In this document: piece by piece, positions 1-10,862 of the stretch | How positions within the stretch are numbered: the stretch's first letter is position 1 | Layout of the letters: each line of letters begins with the position of its first letter | NCBI GenBank assembly: GCA_936450465.1 | Contig: OW388302.1 | Coordinates: 59,804,328-59,868,327, forward strand | Length of the DNA stretch: 64,000 nucleotides | From: Gibbula magus | Lineage: Eukaryota; Mollusca; Gastropoda; Trochida; Trochidae | Direction: 5' to 3' | Notes under the pieces: generated by a model | Told to the model about the DNA's origin: nothing | Database searches by the model: none | What the model saw: the letters and a program-made list of their open reading frames with translations, nothing else | Program-made: the position numbers and the translations under genes

Positions 1-24
1 ACATGATGCTTGTAGCTTCCTAAC

Positions 25-285
25 AATCAGCGAAATGTTCGCGAAATGTTCGCGAAATGTTCGCGAAATGTTCGCGAAATGTTCGCGAAATGTGCGTGAA
101 ATGTTCGCGAAATGTGCGCGAAATGTTCGCGAAATGTTCGCGAAATGTTCGCGAAATGTTCGCGAAATGTGCGCGAAATGTTCGCGAAATGTTCGCGAAA
201 TGTTCGCGAAATGTTCGCGAAATGTGCGCGAAATGTTCGCGAAATGTTCGCGAAATGTTCGCGAAATGTTCGCGAACAAGGGGTA
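25..285. repeat. 11-bp CpG-rich satellite (CGCGAAATGTT)n
   Basis: About 23 head-to-tail copies of CGCGAAATGTT. The variant GTGCG replaces GTTCG near 113, 169 and 224, so five monomers form a 55-bp higher-order unit. Because 11 is not a multiple of 3, long open frames appear in all frames; these are not genes. Confidence 0.97.
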
Positions 286-374
286 CTTAATTCTGCACAG
301 TAGTGTATGAAATCTGCTTTAAGCTATTGTAAAATTTTACTAAACATTCTTAGCAGCATTCATTGTGTTGACCA

Positions 375-660
375 ATTTTGCAGCTGCTTTCCAAACTGAA
401 TGAGGCAATTTTACTATGTGTATGTTTACTTTTATACATTGTTACTGCAAATATTTTAGCTGCCTTTATATAATGCTCATCCCACATTGCCTGTTGATGT
501 AGTTTTATGCTATACTCAATGTGCAACTGCTGTCCAAAGTGAATGCAATAATGTAACTATGTATATGTCTACTACGTTGCGCATTTATACAATGTTACTG
601 CAAAAAGTTGAGCTGCGCTTACATTATGCTCATGCCAAATTGCTTGTTGGTGAATTTTAG
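375..660. repeat. Diverged tandem duplication (~145 bp x 2), upstream of OB-fold gene
   Basis: The stretch near 378-521 recurs, diverged, near 522-660. Both halves share the order CTGC..TCCAAA..GAATG, then TACA.TGTTACTGCAAA, then TATGCTCAT. The block ends at the start codon of the next gene. No gene is seen in 286-660. Confidence 0.7.
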
Positions 661-1979
661 ATGCTGTCAATTCAAGAAGCCCGCAAATCACCAGTGGACA
701 GCAACATCGATGTTCGAGTTATGGCTCTAAGAAAGGTACCAAGCCACAATACTTCAAGGTACCAGCTAAAAATGCTGATAGCAGACGAGTCAGGTAGTAC
801 AACACTGACCTCCTACAATATCAAAATAGCCGGAAAGCTGCTTGGTAAAACAGGCATAACACTCTGTAATGCAATCAACAAGGGAAATGGATTTGTGGCA
901 ACCTCCAAGACGATGGTCGGCATCACCAATGCCTTCAAAATCCCTGAGACGATAATGGCAACTCTGGAAGGAGAAACTATTTCTCTGAACACTGCAATCA
1001 CCTCCCCAAATGGCAAGCTGTGCTGTGTCAGAGGCAAGGTTGCTGATGTAAGTATAATATATCAAATTGCCATTTAAAGAAATTAGACAAATGTTTTCGT
1101 ACATTGTACATCACCCTTTTCATATTTCCGTACGATTTCATTAATAGAAAACTTATTGTGTGTACCTTCCCCTTGCATATCTATATATTACTATTTTTAG
1201 GTTATGAATTTGGTATTTGCTTATGAATTCGTACAAAGTTACTCAATTTGTTTTCCGTACGACTTCATTAATAGAAAACTTATTGTGTACACTTTCCCCT
1301 TGCATATCTACATATTTCTATTTTTAGGGTATAAATTTAGGTATTTGCATGTGAATTCGTACAAAGTTACTAAATTGTAATTTTCTTGGTAGATCATCAC
1401 CCCACCGCACAAAAAGATGTGCCACGGCATTAGCAGAGATTTTGCTGAAGTTCTTTTACAAGAACCCTCAGGGACAGCCACCGTCGCCATGTGGGGTGGG
1501 GGGGGGGGGGGGGGGGGGGGGGGGAGAGTGTTCCAGCAACTTAAAACCTGCACAGGTTTTGCAGCTGTCAAATGTAAGGGTCAAGTTATTCAATGAAGAA
1601 AAGAAGCTGTCAACCACCCCAGGCCCAATGAAAGAGGTAATAAAGGAATCCATCCATCGCTTTTGTATTTTACACAGACGATACAGTATGCAACATCTCA
1701 ACAATCCATGGATGTTTGCTCTGTGCATAAGGACTTCTAATGTTGTTGACAAATACAATTGCCCATAACACATATCATGAATGAATATATCGGATGTAAT
1801 ACAATATCGCTACTGCAGAAACAATATTTTCCCCCATGTTTCATTCACTAGCAGCATTATAATTCCTTTATATTGTCTTGCAGGAAATCCAAGACGCAGT
1901 GCTCTCTGCACTCCCAACAGCTGAACTTGCTTTCTATACTGCTTTCTATAGGGAGGTCTATATACGTACAAACATATAA
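661..1979 (+). CDS. OB-fold-like (RPA-type) protein, three exons, frame broken at a poly-G run
   Basis: Exon 1 is 661-1047, ending at a GTAAGT donor in phase 0. Exon 2 begins at 1393 after TAG and runs to about 1635. Exon 3 is 1884-1979 after TTGCAG and ends in TAA. Exon 1 looks like a single-strand-binding OB fold (ADESGSTTLTSYN, GKLLGKTGITL). The end of exon 2 has the phrase QLSNVRVKLFNEEKKLSTTP, typical in my experience of OB-fold proteins in marine invertebrates. A 27-G run at 1498-1524 sits between the two halves of exon 2. The frame before it (phase 1) and after it (phase 2) differ, so as written the gene is out of frame. The run may be polymorphic or mis-sequenced. The function is unknown; nucleic-acid binding is an inference. 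Confidence 0.55.
1125..1375. repeat. Tandem duplication (~125 bp x 2) inside intron 1
   Basis: The segment beginning TTTCCGTACGA.TTCATTAATAG recurs beginning at about 1250. Each unit ends in TATTTTTAGG..AT and GAATTCGTACAAAGTTACT. It lies wholly inside the intron of the OB-fold gene, so the acceptor-like TTTTTAG is also doubled. Confidence 0.85.
1498..1524 (+). repeat. Poly-G run of 27 inside coding exon 2
   Basis: Uninterrupted G homopolymer. Similar runs lie just upstream of the two related small OB-fold genes: 31 G at 10474-10504 and 24 C at 60483-60506. The length in this assembly is uncertain. Confidence 0.95.
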
Positions 1980-2248
1980 TCTTCATTTGATTAATAAATT
2001 CATTTCATTAAACAGAGCCTTTTTTGTTTTTACTGCTTGAAGACACAGAGAGATAATTATTTCTATACGACAGTAGCACCTTGCTAATGGAACACATTTT
2101 ATTAATCATCAATTCATTAGCAAATCATCTTATATTAAGATAACAAAATAATAGTACATTGCTTACAGTTTTCACAACATATTACAGCAATAATTATTCA
2201 CCCAGCTATAGCCCGACCATTGGCCACTTTTTAAATTGGCGAACTTGT
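1980..2248. other. Intergenic, AT-rich, no gene seen
   Basis: Between the OB-fold gene stop and the truncated 3' end of LINE-A copy 1. No ORF, RNA gene or repeat recognised. Confidence 0.6.
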
Positions 2249-3341
2249 TAGAGATTGTTTCAGCCAACTTATTGGCAATGTCAGATTTTGATGTAAGAAG
2301 GTCATCATTGACCTTAAGATGTTTTATGTAGATTTGGAACCTTTACCTTTAATTCTACTAATCATATTCCAGACTTTGCTGATAGGTGTTCTGGAATTGA
2401 TCTTAGAGACATAGCCCCTCCAAGATTCGCGTTTTTGTTGGTTGACTGTGCGTCGTGCCTTAATGGCAGTATCGCAGGTTTCATTAAACCATGGCTTGTG
2501 AATGCGTGGATTTGCCGAGGTTTTAGGAATAGTTTCAGTTGCTATATCAATGAGACCTTTAGAAAAGGCCTCAACAGGATCAGTTGCATTGATTATTTCA
2601 TCATATATAATATGTTCACGGCAGAGGGTAGAAAATGTACCCCAATCAGCCTTGGAAAATTTCCAACGAGGATTGTGCTCCTCGGGAATAGGTGATTAGG
2701 GTTCTAATACAATGGGGAAGTGGTCGCTCCCACATGTATCCTCATGGACTGACCATGAAAAGTCATGTAAAAGGGATGCATCAGTTACTGATAAATCTAT
2801 AGCTGTATATGATCCTGTAGCAGGATGTAGATATGTGTTTGAACCATCATTGAATAGACATAAATCATTTTGGGTGAGGAAACTTTCGATAATTTTACCC
2901 CTAGAGTCTAGGGTATTACTACCCCAGAGGGGATTGTGACCGTTGAAGTCACCCATGATAATAAAAGGTTTGGGTAATTGGGTAACAAGTTGATCAAGAT
3001 CTTTTATAGTAAAAATCTTGAGATGGTGGAATATATAAAGAACAAAGAGTTAAAGTTTTGAATAATGATAAGCTGACAGCTACAGCTTGTAATTGTTTTT
3101 TTAATGGAATTAATCTGTGGATAATTCCATCACGTACTAAAATTGATGCACCCCCCTTAGCCCTATCAGCAGAAGGGGAGAAATAATTATAAAAAGTGAA
3201 TGGTCTCATTGCTACTGTATCAGATTCTTTAAGATGAGTTTCTTGAAGGCAAATAGCTTGGGGATTGTATTGTTGGGCCAACAAGCCCAATTCATTAAAA
3301 TTGACCTTAAAGCCTCGACAATTCCACTGGGGAATTGCCAT
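2249..3341 (-). pseudogene. LINE-A ORF2 remnant: endonuclease and start of RT
   Basis: From 3341 the ORF opens with MAIPQWNCRGF and CLQETH, the first motifs of the apurinic-type endonuclease that nicks target DNA. From 2956 it continues in another frame with GDFNGHNPLWG and ends in GSDHFPI, the last motifs of the same domain. A one-base change near 3005 separates the two frames; copy 2 is open across this point. Downstream, 2695-2249 corresponds to the linker and the start of RT, then stops. Function is lost. Confidence 0.85.
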
Positions 3342-3581
3342 GGATGCTAGGATGAAATAAAATATTTAAAGCCTCATGATGGTGGTTTTACAGGAGAAAG
3401 ACGACGGTCCTTGGACCGAGCCCTGTGCCCCTTTTTGGGGGAGTTGTTAAGAGATGCTGTGTCTGATGCGTCCATAAGGACGTCATCAGACTCATGGTCA
3501 AGAGATCCATATTTGTTGTAGATCTCTACCGCACTCCTCTGGCCTTTTGGAGTGCGGTTTGCTGATTTGGATTTGGAATTT

Positions 3582-4718
3582 TTAGTATTTTGTTTTGAGG
3601 ATGATGGTTTTGAATTTTTTGCTTGCAGTTGGAGGTATTTTAGATCCTGTCGGTTTGACAGGCTCTGTAATGGACAGAAGAGGGAATGTCATGGTACCTA
3701 TTGTGGAAGAAGTTGAATCGCGGAGTTTGTATTGAGTTGGGGGATCACTCACCCACTGAATGTATGTCTGAGTTGATACAGAGCGTTTAGTGGCAGTTGC
3801 TGATGATACTATGGTTGAGTATGAGGGTTTAGGACCCTCAAGAACCAGGCGTTTGGCTTCGGGAAAAGAGATATTTTGAGTGAATTTAACTTTGAGTATT
3901 TTAGATTCCTGTTGCCACCGTGGGAACTCCTTGGAGGAAGCCAAGTGTTCACCAGCACAGTTGGCACATTTCGGCAACTCCTTGCACTTCTTCGGATGGC
4001 TTTCATCGTCGAGTTTGCCACACTGTGGACAAACACGATCATCCGCTTTGCAAGAGTTGCTTCCATGGCCAAACTTCTGGCACCGGTAGCAACGGAGGGG
4101 GTTAGGGATATATAATTCCGTGGGCAGTTTGTAGTACCCTGCATACACTGTTTTTGGAGCTTGTGGGGTTGAAAATGTTAACAGATAGGTTCGCGTCTTG
4201 ATGTTATCCTCCTTCTTGATAGTGAACCGCTTGACAGCAGTCACTCCCTGGCTCTTCAGGTTGTCAAGAAGCTCCTGTTCGGATGAATCATCGAGACAGC
4301 GATCCTTATCCCGGATGATGGCTTTGCTGCTGTTTAGTGATGTATGGGGAGAGACTTTAACAGGTTTGTCAATAATGTTCTGCAAAGTGAGAAGTGACGT
4401 TGCCTGTTGTTTTGTTCTTACTTCCACAAGAAGGTACCCATTCCTAATCTTCTTTACATCCTTTACATCACCGGCTAGACCTTGAATGGTCTTGTCGGTG
4501 GCGAAAGGATTCAGACGGAGAGGTTTATCATCAGTGGATGATATTACCAGAAATCGAGGAAAGCTGCTTAGATTTGCATTAGAATTTGAAGTTAATGATG
4601 AAGGTTTTGAATTTGTTGATTTTGCAAGCTTAGTTGATTTTGATGCTGTTGCCTCTTCCTCAGAAGAGGGACAATCATCCGTTGAAAGATTGCGCTTGTT
4701 TTTAGCTGATCTGGTCAT
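3582..4718 (-). CDS. LINE-A ORF1, zinc-knuckle nucleic-acid-binding protein (378 aa)
   Basis: ORF1 of Jockey/I-type LINEs coats the element RNA. Residues 1-50 are Ser/Lys-rich and low-complexity. Residues ~54-200 look like two RRM-like folds. Zinc knuckles follow: C210-x2-C213-x4-H218-x4-C223, then C230-x2-C233..H241..C245, then C251-x2-C254-x3-H258. In the third knuckle the last Cys is Phe (SSKEFP), whereas copy 3 has SSKECP, so this copy carries a damaging substitution. The start at 4718 follows the leader directly. The endonuclease ORF lies immediately downstream, near 3341. The frame is intact, but without ORF2 it is unlikely to be active. Confidence 0.85.
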   Translation of the reverse strand: MTRSAKNKRNLSTDDCPSSEEEATASKSTKLAKSTNSKPSSLTSNSNANLSSFPRFLVISSTDDKPLRLNPFATDKTIQGLAGDVKDVKKIRNGYLLVEVRTKQQATSLLTLQNIIDKPVKVSPHTSLNSSKAIIRDKDRCLDDSSEQELLDNLKSQGVTAVKRFTIKKEDNIKTRTYLLTFSTPQAPKTVYAGYYKLPTELYIPNPLRCYRCQKFGHGSNSCKADDRVCPQCGKLDDESHPKKCKELPKCANCAGEHLASSKEFPRWQQESKILKVKFTQNISFPEAKRLVLEGPKPSYSTIVSSATATKRSVSTQTYIQWVSDPPTQYKLRDSTSSTIGTMTFPLLSITEPVKPTGSKIPPTASKKFKTIILKTKY

Positions 4719-5329
4719 GTTGGGTTAGTAAATATTCATCAACCTGGATCCCCACCTACCACGGAGCACCAACAAGGGCAATGCTGTGTCAGCGGGTCTC
4801 CTGCTGACAGCACTGGGGATACAAGGATGATATACTCCACTAAAACGTTGCCAATGTTTCACTGGATTGGCCCATTGGCTACCACTATCTTGGAAGCTGA
4901 GTAAAGTTGATGAATGTGTGAAAGATTGCACTAAGAGAGAGTGCCGAGAGTACATCAGGAAGGAAAGCATTGTTAAAAGGTGGTGAAGGTATGCAAGAGA
5001 GCACCAAGAAAGTAAAGAAACTAATTGTAAAGAGAGGTAGCAGCGGAAGAAGAAGAATAGCAAAGATGTGCGCAACCAAGTGCTTGGCATGACCAGACGA
5101 TTGACCAGACCGGACCAATCTGGCCACCTGTCTGGATGAAGTCGGGGCCGAAGCAGTGTATTGGTAAGTGGTAGCATTCTGCTACACACAATCCTCAACC
5201 ACCAGGCATCCTTCCTCCACCCGTACAGGTCGCAGTCCACGGCAAACAGACTGCCCCCATTTAGTCGCCTCTTACGACAAGCAGGAGGAACTGAGGGCCT
5301 ATTCTAACCCGGGCACCCCACGGGGCACC

Positions 5330-6975
5330 TATTTTGAAAATCAACCAATCTGAAATACAAGAAGTTCAAACTCATAAACACCTTGGCATTACTCTTCAAA
5401 GTGATTGTGCATGGAAGAGTCATATTGAAAATGTTATTGAGAAAGTCAGTCCCATGATCAACTGTCTGCGAAGTTTCAAATATCGTCTCTCCAGGAAAAC
5501 CCTCGAAACCATGTACAAGTCATACATTCTGCCGATATTTGATTACTGTTGTCACATATGTGATAATTGTACGAATGAACAATCTCTTCTTCTTGAGCGG
5601 TTACAGCTAGATGCTCTTAGAACAATATGTGGCGCTGTTCGTGGTACTAGCCATGACAAAATATACTCTGAAACCAAATTCAAACCACTAAAAGAAAGAA
5701 GACGCGAAACAAAGTTGTTAACTTTTTACAAAATGACTAACAATTTCGCGCCGGGCTACCTCTGTGAGTGAGTGAGTTATTGTTTAACGCCGCTTCGGCA
5801 GTATTGCAGCCATTAGCGGCGAGATATTTAATTTATTTGCCTAATTTAAAAAAGAAAATTGCAATTGAAAAACAGAACACGGCACGAAGGCCGTAAAAAC
5901 ATCAGCGTATTATCACAAGTTGAATAAAAGCTGATAATGAAAAGTTAAAATTTACAATTTGTCAATAAGGTGTATAGCCTTCAAAAAATCTAAAACACGA
6001 TGCTCACCGAAATGAGTAAAAACTTGATTGATTGAAATAGAAGGATAAAAAGTTTCCCTGATATGTGCAGTGTCCCAACACTCGCATAGAATGTGTTTGA
6101 TTGTGAGAGGACACTGACAGGGTATGCATACTGAGGGATCTTCCCCCTTTAAAAGATATGAGTGAGTAAGATGAGAGAGTCCAATACGACATCGCTACCT
6201 CTGTGACCTTGTACCTAAACTGTCGCCGAAAATAGTCAATACAATCTCAGAAATAATACCAAGTTACAAACAATAAACTGTAGAACAAAACTATATGAAA
6301 CATCATTCTTACCAGATACAATTAAAATATGGAATTCCTTACCCGATGACGTCACAAACGCCAGAACAATTGGTGAGTTTAAAAATATATTAACCACAAA
6401 GGAATCTCATAATTATCTCGATCTGAATTATGGAAGTCGATTCTGCCAAATTCTACACTGTCGTCTAAAACTTGGTTGCAGCGAGCTTAATGCTGATAAG
6501 GTCAGTAGACATATATCAAATAACGCTGAATGTGCATGTGGGTATCACACTGAAGATGTCATTCACTACCTCTTTACTTGTATATTATACACAGCTATTC
6601 GAAACGATGCACTTTTCTATGTAAATGCCCACAACCTCCGCACTGTATTATACGGAATCCCCCCTGCTACCAGCAATGAAAATAAGAATATTATAGAGTC
6701 CTTACACCAATTTCTGTGCAAAACGAAACGCTTTGATAAAACATTCTAAGAAATATTGTATAGGATGATATATGGAATATGACTGCAAGCAATACGCTCT
6801 CATTGTAAATACACACCCAATTTTATCAATTCACTGGTATTTAATTATGTTCTGTATCTAGTTCTTGTGTATGTTTATTTGTATTATGTTGTATTGGTGA
6901 GGTATTCAGAAAAGCAAAGCCTTGCTTGTTTACCGAACCAAATTCATTTTCTATGAATAAAAATATGTTTAAACC
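5330..6975 (+). pseudogene. LINE-B fragment: RT C-terminal region and 3' end, interrupted
   Basis: A different LINE from LINE-A. 5334-5767 encodes the end of an RT (HKHLGITLQSDCAWKSHI, the thumb-region motif; then LPIFDYCCH). A 426-bp LINE-A insertion follows (5768-6193), and the reading resumes at 6194. Several frame losses follow. The last frame, about 6520-6750, contains CACGYHTEDVIHYLFTC, a C-terminal zinc motif of LINE ORF2 proteins, and stops at 6750. A short 3' region with AATAAAAATATG ends near 6975. The clade is not determined. Confidence 0.75.
5768..6193 (-). mobile_element. LINE-A 3' end insertion, 426 bp, 13-bp TSD
   Basis: Bounded by GCTACCTCTGTGA at 5755-5767 and 6194-6206. On minus it carries the end of ORF2 (zinc motif CIPCQCPLTIKHILCEC, ending in HLIDKL) plus the 3' UTR ending CGGCGTTAAACAATAACTCACTC. 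It is a classic 5'-truncated LINE copy and the best view here of the ORF2 C-terminus. Confidence 0.95.
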
Positions 6976-8168
6976 ATGTAGCTGCCCCATTGCTTGAAGG
7001 TAGGGTTTTGGCGCCATATTGGATGTTTAATATTTTTAATTAATAAATACTTTGCTGTTATGATGTATGATGATTGGCTTTAGTTCTCATTGTTTAAAAT
7101 TTGTTTTAAATGTACGCTTGCGTTTATCAAGTTTTGAAATATAATGTCATCAAAACATTATCTTCATTACTATCTTTCAATTTGACCGCGTTTTAAGCAT
7201 TTATTAGTAAGATGTATGTGTAAATAGGACTATCCTCTCGAATTTCGTTTCCACAGAAAACACCCTGATAGAACCTTCCTTTTAAGACAGAAAGTTGCAA
7301 TAGAAAGTTCTTATTTATAAATTGCTTTCTGCGGTTCTTTAAAATGTAATGGGAATTCGCAAGATACAATTAAAAAAATGGTGTATTTAAATGGATAATG
7401 TTGTTTCAGGAGTACAAAGAGACATTTGGTTGATTAGTATTTCTGGTAAACATTTATGAGTTAATAAGTAATAAATTCGGACTTCGAAATTTAAGCGATA
7501 TGCTCTCTGCTCATTGCATTAAACAAGGTCATGTAACCGGTATACATTTTCATAAACAAGAGATTGACAGCTAAAATGGATAACATTCATACTCTGACGT
7601 TTACAAAAAATAATGTGCGGTACTATTTTATCAGTGCATCATTGCGCAATCATGACACTGCTATCAAATGCTTTTTTCCTATTAAACTTTTTAAAAACGT
7701 TACAAAGTGAATTCTAATTGTAGTTTGATTGAAAGTTTGATTTAAACAGCATGTTATAGAATCAAAAATTAAATACTTATATTATTTTTTCTGTGAACTA
7801 TGTTTTGCGCGTGGTGACGCATAGGTGATGCCGTATTATTGTGAACGGAGCTTAGGGTGTGATCTAAGACAATACTAAACATTTGTTTGATCATGCACTG
7901 TACATATTATGCAGAGCTTGTTTACATCAAACTAGACATCGCTTTAATTGCAAAGTTTGAATATATAAGAAATAGATTTAATAATCTGTTTGTTCAGTTG
8001 CTCATAAACGGTTTAAAAGTTCAACTGTAGTATAAATTCAGAATATATCAAACAAGTTCCCTATGAATATTGTATTTATTACAACGAGTTACTTGTAAGC
8101 GTATTTAACGAGGGAAACCGTTTAAAAGCCAGCAAACAAACACATTATGAAATCTATTTCTTAAAAAT

Positions 8169-9625
8169 AGAGCCATGGGCTCTGTAGCTCATCAGTATTT
8201 CATTGATTTATTATCTAAGGTTGAATATCTAAGTTATCTCAAGTAATACATTGTTAACAAGCAAAATAATATGGGTTTTAGATCATGACCCACATTTGGA
8301 GTCACAGGGTCACCAATCCTACAATCAAAAATCACCTTTGACCAAAGAATCTCTACACCACATTTCTCCTTTCTAGAGCTTTACATATAAACTGGAGAAG
8401 AAGATGAAAATAGGTTTTTGGGTCATGACCCCGTGACCTAGATTGGGGACGAAATCTACAATATAGAATCCCCATTGGCCACGGAGTCTGCACACAACTT
8501 TTCAGCTCTCTAGACCTTTTGGAACAGGAGAAGAAGATGAAAATAGGTTTTTAAACATGTGACCCCTGTGACCCCATTTGGGGTCATGGTGTCACAAAAT
8601 CTACAATTTAGAATCCCCATTAGCCAAGGAGTCTGCACACAACTTTTCAGCTCTCTAGACCTTTTGGAACTGGAGAAGAAGATGAAAATAGGTTTTTAAA
8701 CATGCGACCCCTGTGACCCCATTGCGGGTCATGGGGTCACGAAATCTACAATTTAGAATCCCCATTAGCCAAGGAGTCTTCATACAACTTTTCAGCTCTC
8801 TAGACCTTTTGGAACAGGAGAAGAAGATGAAAATAGGTTTTTAAATAATGTGACCCCTGTGACCCCATTTGGGGTCATGGGGTCATGAAATCTACAATTT
8901 AGAATACTCATTGGCCAAGGAGTCTGCACAGAACTTTTCAGCTCTCTAGACCTTTTGGAACTGGAGAAGAAGATGAAAATAAGTTCTTAAGATTGTGACC
9001 CCTGTGACCCCATTTGGGGTCATGGGGTCACGAAATCTACAATTTAGAATCCCCATAAGCCAAGGAGTCCGCACACAACTTTTCAGCTCTCTAGACTTTT
9101 TGGAGTGAGTGAGTGAGTTATTGTTTAACGCCGCTTCGGCAGTATTGCAGCCATTAGCGGCGAGATATTTAATTTATTTGCCTAATTTAAAAATGAAAAT
9201 TGCAATTGAAAAACAGAACACGACACGAAGGCCGTAAAAACATCAGCGTATTATCACAAGTTGAATAAAAGCTGATAATGAAAAGTTAAAATTTACAATG
9301 TGTCAATAAGGTGTATAGCCTAGACCTTTTGGAACTGGAGAAGAAGATGAAAATAGGTTTTTAAGGATGTGACCCCTGTGACCCCATTTGGGGTCATGGG
9401 GTCACGAAATCTACAATTTAGAATCCCCATTGGCCAAGGAGTCTGCAAATAAAATTTCAGCTCTGTGGAGTTATTGGTTCTGGAGGAGAAGTCGAAAAAG
9501 CGAAAAGTTAACGGACGGATGGACGGACGGACGGACGGATGGACGGACGGACGGATGGACGGACGGACGCCGGACGCCATCCCATGCCATAAGCCCATCG
9601 GGCCTTTCAGGCCTGATGAGCTAAA
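8169..9625. mobile_element. TIR element with internal ~150-bp tandem array (TAGCTCATCAG type)
   Basis: Opens with the palindrome AGAGCCATGGGCTCT and TAGCTCATCAG, and ends GGCCTGATGAGCTA, so the ends are inverted. Inside are about seven units of ~150 bp (TGACCCCTGTGACCCCATTT.. to ..CTCTCTAGACCTTTTGGAAC), then an (ACGG)n/GGAT stretch at 9508-9567 and GCCCATCGGGCCTTTCAGGCC. It is non-coding, and so non-autonomous. Related copies lie at 39691-40865. Similar elements are common in bivalve and gastropod genomes. Confidence 0.85.
9105..9319 (-). mobile_element. LINE-A 3' end insertion, 215 bp, 14-bp TSD
   Basis: Inserted in the array. CTAGACTTTTTGGA (9091-9104) and CTAGACCTTTTGGA (9320-9333) flank it, with one mismatch. 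Confidence 0.92.
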
Positions 9626-9991
9626 AACTGAGTTTAATAGAATTATTTCGGTGTAACACAAGAGTTTATATTATTGATGGCAAGATATTTATGATAAAGA
9701 AATAAGATTTTACGTGGTGATATGTGTAACATTCATAAAAACTTATATTTATTTGATTACAACTGTAGTATAACCAATGTATTAAGGTATACGTATTTTT
9801 AAAGATCATCCAAAGGAAATAGTTACAAGGTGACGCCAAATTATTTGAAAAAGTCGATTACGTTTGTAAGGAAATGAGGAAATGATAACATTTCTTTAGT
9901 TTACTCTACGTCTTCGAAAATACATGAATTAAGCGTGTCGATTTTGAAAAGGAAAATAGTTCTAAACATGCAGGGATCTATTTAGTATAAA
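9626..9991. other. No gene seen; AT-rich spacer
   Basis: Unique-looking AT-rich sequence between the array and the next LINE-A end. Nothing recognised. Confidence 0.5.
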
Positions 9992-10138
9992 GTGAGTGAG
10001 TGAGTTATTGTTTAACGCCGCTTCGGCAGTATTGCAGCCATTAGCGGCGAGATATTTGATTTATTTGCCTAATTTAAAAATGAAAATTGCAATTGAAAAA
10101 CAGAACACGACACGAAGGCCGTAAAAACATCAGCGTAT
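9992..10138 (-). mobile_element. LINE-A 3' end insertion, 147 bp, 13-bp TSD
   Basis: TATTTAGTATAAA occurs at 9979-9991 and again at 10139-10151. The insert starts GTGAGTGAGTGAGTTATTG. Confidence 0.95.
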
Positions 10139-10473
10139 TATTTAGTATAAAACAAATCGTTACTATTGTATTTTTGTTTAAATAACCTTTTTTGTTTAAA
10201 TAACCTTTTTTGTTTACGAAAGAAGTCTTTTTTGTCATTGAAAATCATGATTGGTTGGTTACATTGGTTTTATTATTTAGCTTTGTGCGATTGACTAAGT
10301 TCTCATTTATAGACTTGTAAATAACAATATTATGTTTGTTTCATTTTTAGTGATATTGTTTTTGTTCGGTGTAAGTTCAGCTAAAAATTTAAGTGCACAT
10401 ATATGGCAAAAGGTTTCTTGGTCATCCGGAATTTAATTGGCTGTCAAGCTGATTAGGGGTGCTCAATTATGAA
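10139..10473. other. No gene seen; upstream flank of OB-fold gene
   Basis: AT-rich, with a small tandem of TTTGTTTAAATAACCTTTT at 10172-10215. It ends in a 31-G run (10474-10504). Confidence 0.5.
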
Positions 10474-10505
<32 letters not shown>

Positions 10506-10529
10506 AGAGAGTTTGAGGTACTAACAGGG

Positions 10530-10537
10530 TATAAAAG
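10530..10537 (+). promoter_or_regulatory. TATA box of small OB-fold-like gene
   Basis: TATAAAAG lies 78 bp upstream of the ATG at 10608. In the inverted copy at 60 kb the surrounding bases are conserved, but this site reads TTTGTAAATTACAA, so the TATA box is lost there. Confidence 0.6.
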
Positions 10538-10607
10538 GACCCGAACTGACCACAGTAGCCATTCTGCAGCTTTCTGATATCTCTGGAACCCATCTGACTC
10601 TTGGACC

Positions 10608-10862
10608 ATGGCGAAGCAACTGAAGCTTGACGAAGACATGGCTGTGTGTGGCTATTTGCACGATGTGTCACCATTGAAGACGAAGATAATGTCGTCTACC
10701 GGACATCAAGTTTCGTTTTTCAACTTGACTGTACAAGTTGGAGAAGAGGAATTTCACCGGGGCGTCAGCTTTAAATCCAAAGATCACGCTCCCCTCGAGA
10801 TTGCAAGTACTTCGAAAAGTCCACTAAAGATTACGTCCGTGGAGAAGCCCTTCAGTGAGTAG
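10608..10862 (+). CDS. Small OB-fold-like protein, 84 aa (possibly exon 1 only)
   Basis: Starts MAKQLKLDEDMAVCGYLHDV. The pattern of hydrophobic strands around VSPLKTKIMSSTGHQVSFFN, then FHRGVSFKSKDH and SKSPLKITSVEKPFSE, looks like one OB fold, and I have seen similar short proteins in marine invertebrates. The start codon context ACCATGG is good, and a TATA box lies upstream. The frame ends at TAG (10860), but CTTCA|GTGAGT just before it could be a splice donor, so it may be a first exon whose partners are absent. A close paralogue is at 60371-60117 (minus). Substitutions between the two are mostly conservative, suggesting past selection. Function unknown. Confidence 0.55.
   Translation: MAKQLKLDEDMAVCGYLHDVSPLKTKIMSSTGHQVSFFNLTVQVGEEEFHRGVSFKSKDHAPLEIASTSKSPLKITSVEKPFSE

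Larger units (their letters stand above)
2249..5326 (-). mobile_element. LINE-A copy 1: two-ORF non-LTR retrotransposon, 3' truncated
   Basis: Reads on the minus strand as 5' leader (~5326-4719), ORF1 (4718-3582), then ORF2 endonuclease and the start of RT. It ends abruptly at about 2249 inside RT, where homology with copy 2 (near 20455) stops. The leader contains the GTCGCCTCTTACGACAAGC-type motif (on plus) and a CCCCACGGGG terminus common in molluscan LINEs; assigning it to LINE-A is an inference. Near 2450 it lacks about 100 bp that copy 2 has. The architecture (CCHC ORF1, APE-like endonuclease, RT with C-terminal zinc motif) fits the Jockey/I group. Confidence 0.8.

Noticed and set aside
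35..310. Several overlapping ORFs in the first 310 bases
   Set aside because: They are translations of an 11-bp satellite in different frames.
1308..1773. Proline-rich ORFs
   Set aside because: Produced by the poly-G/C run; no domain.
3876..4485. Plus-strand ORFs over LINE-A ORF1
   Set aside because: Antisense shadows; the minus frame has zinc knuckles conserved in copy 3.
8289..9470. CRISPR array
   Set aside because: Direct tandem units without unique spacers, inside a TIR element of a eukaryote.
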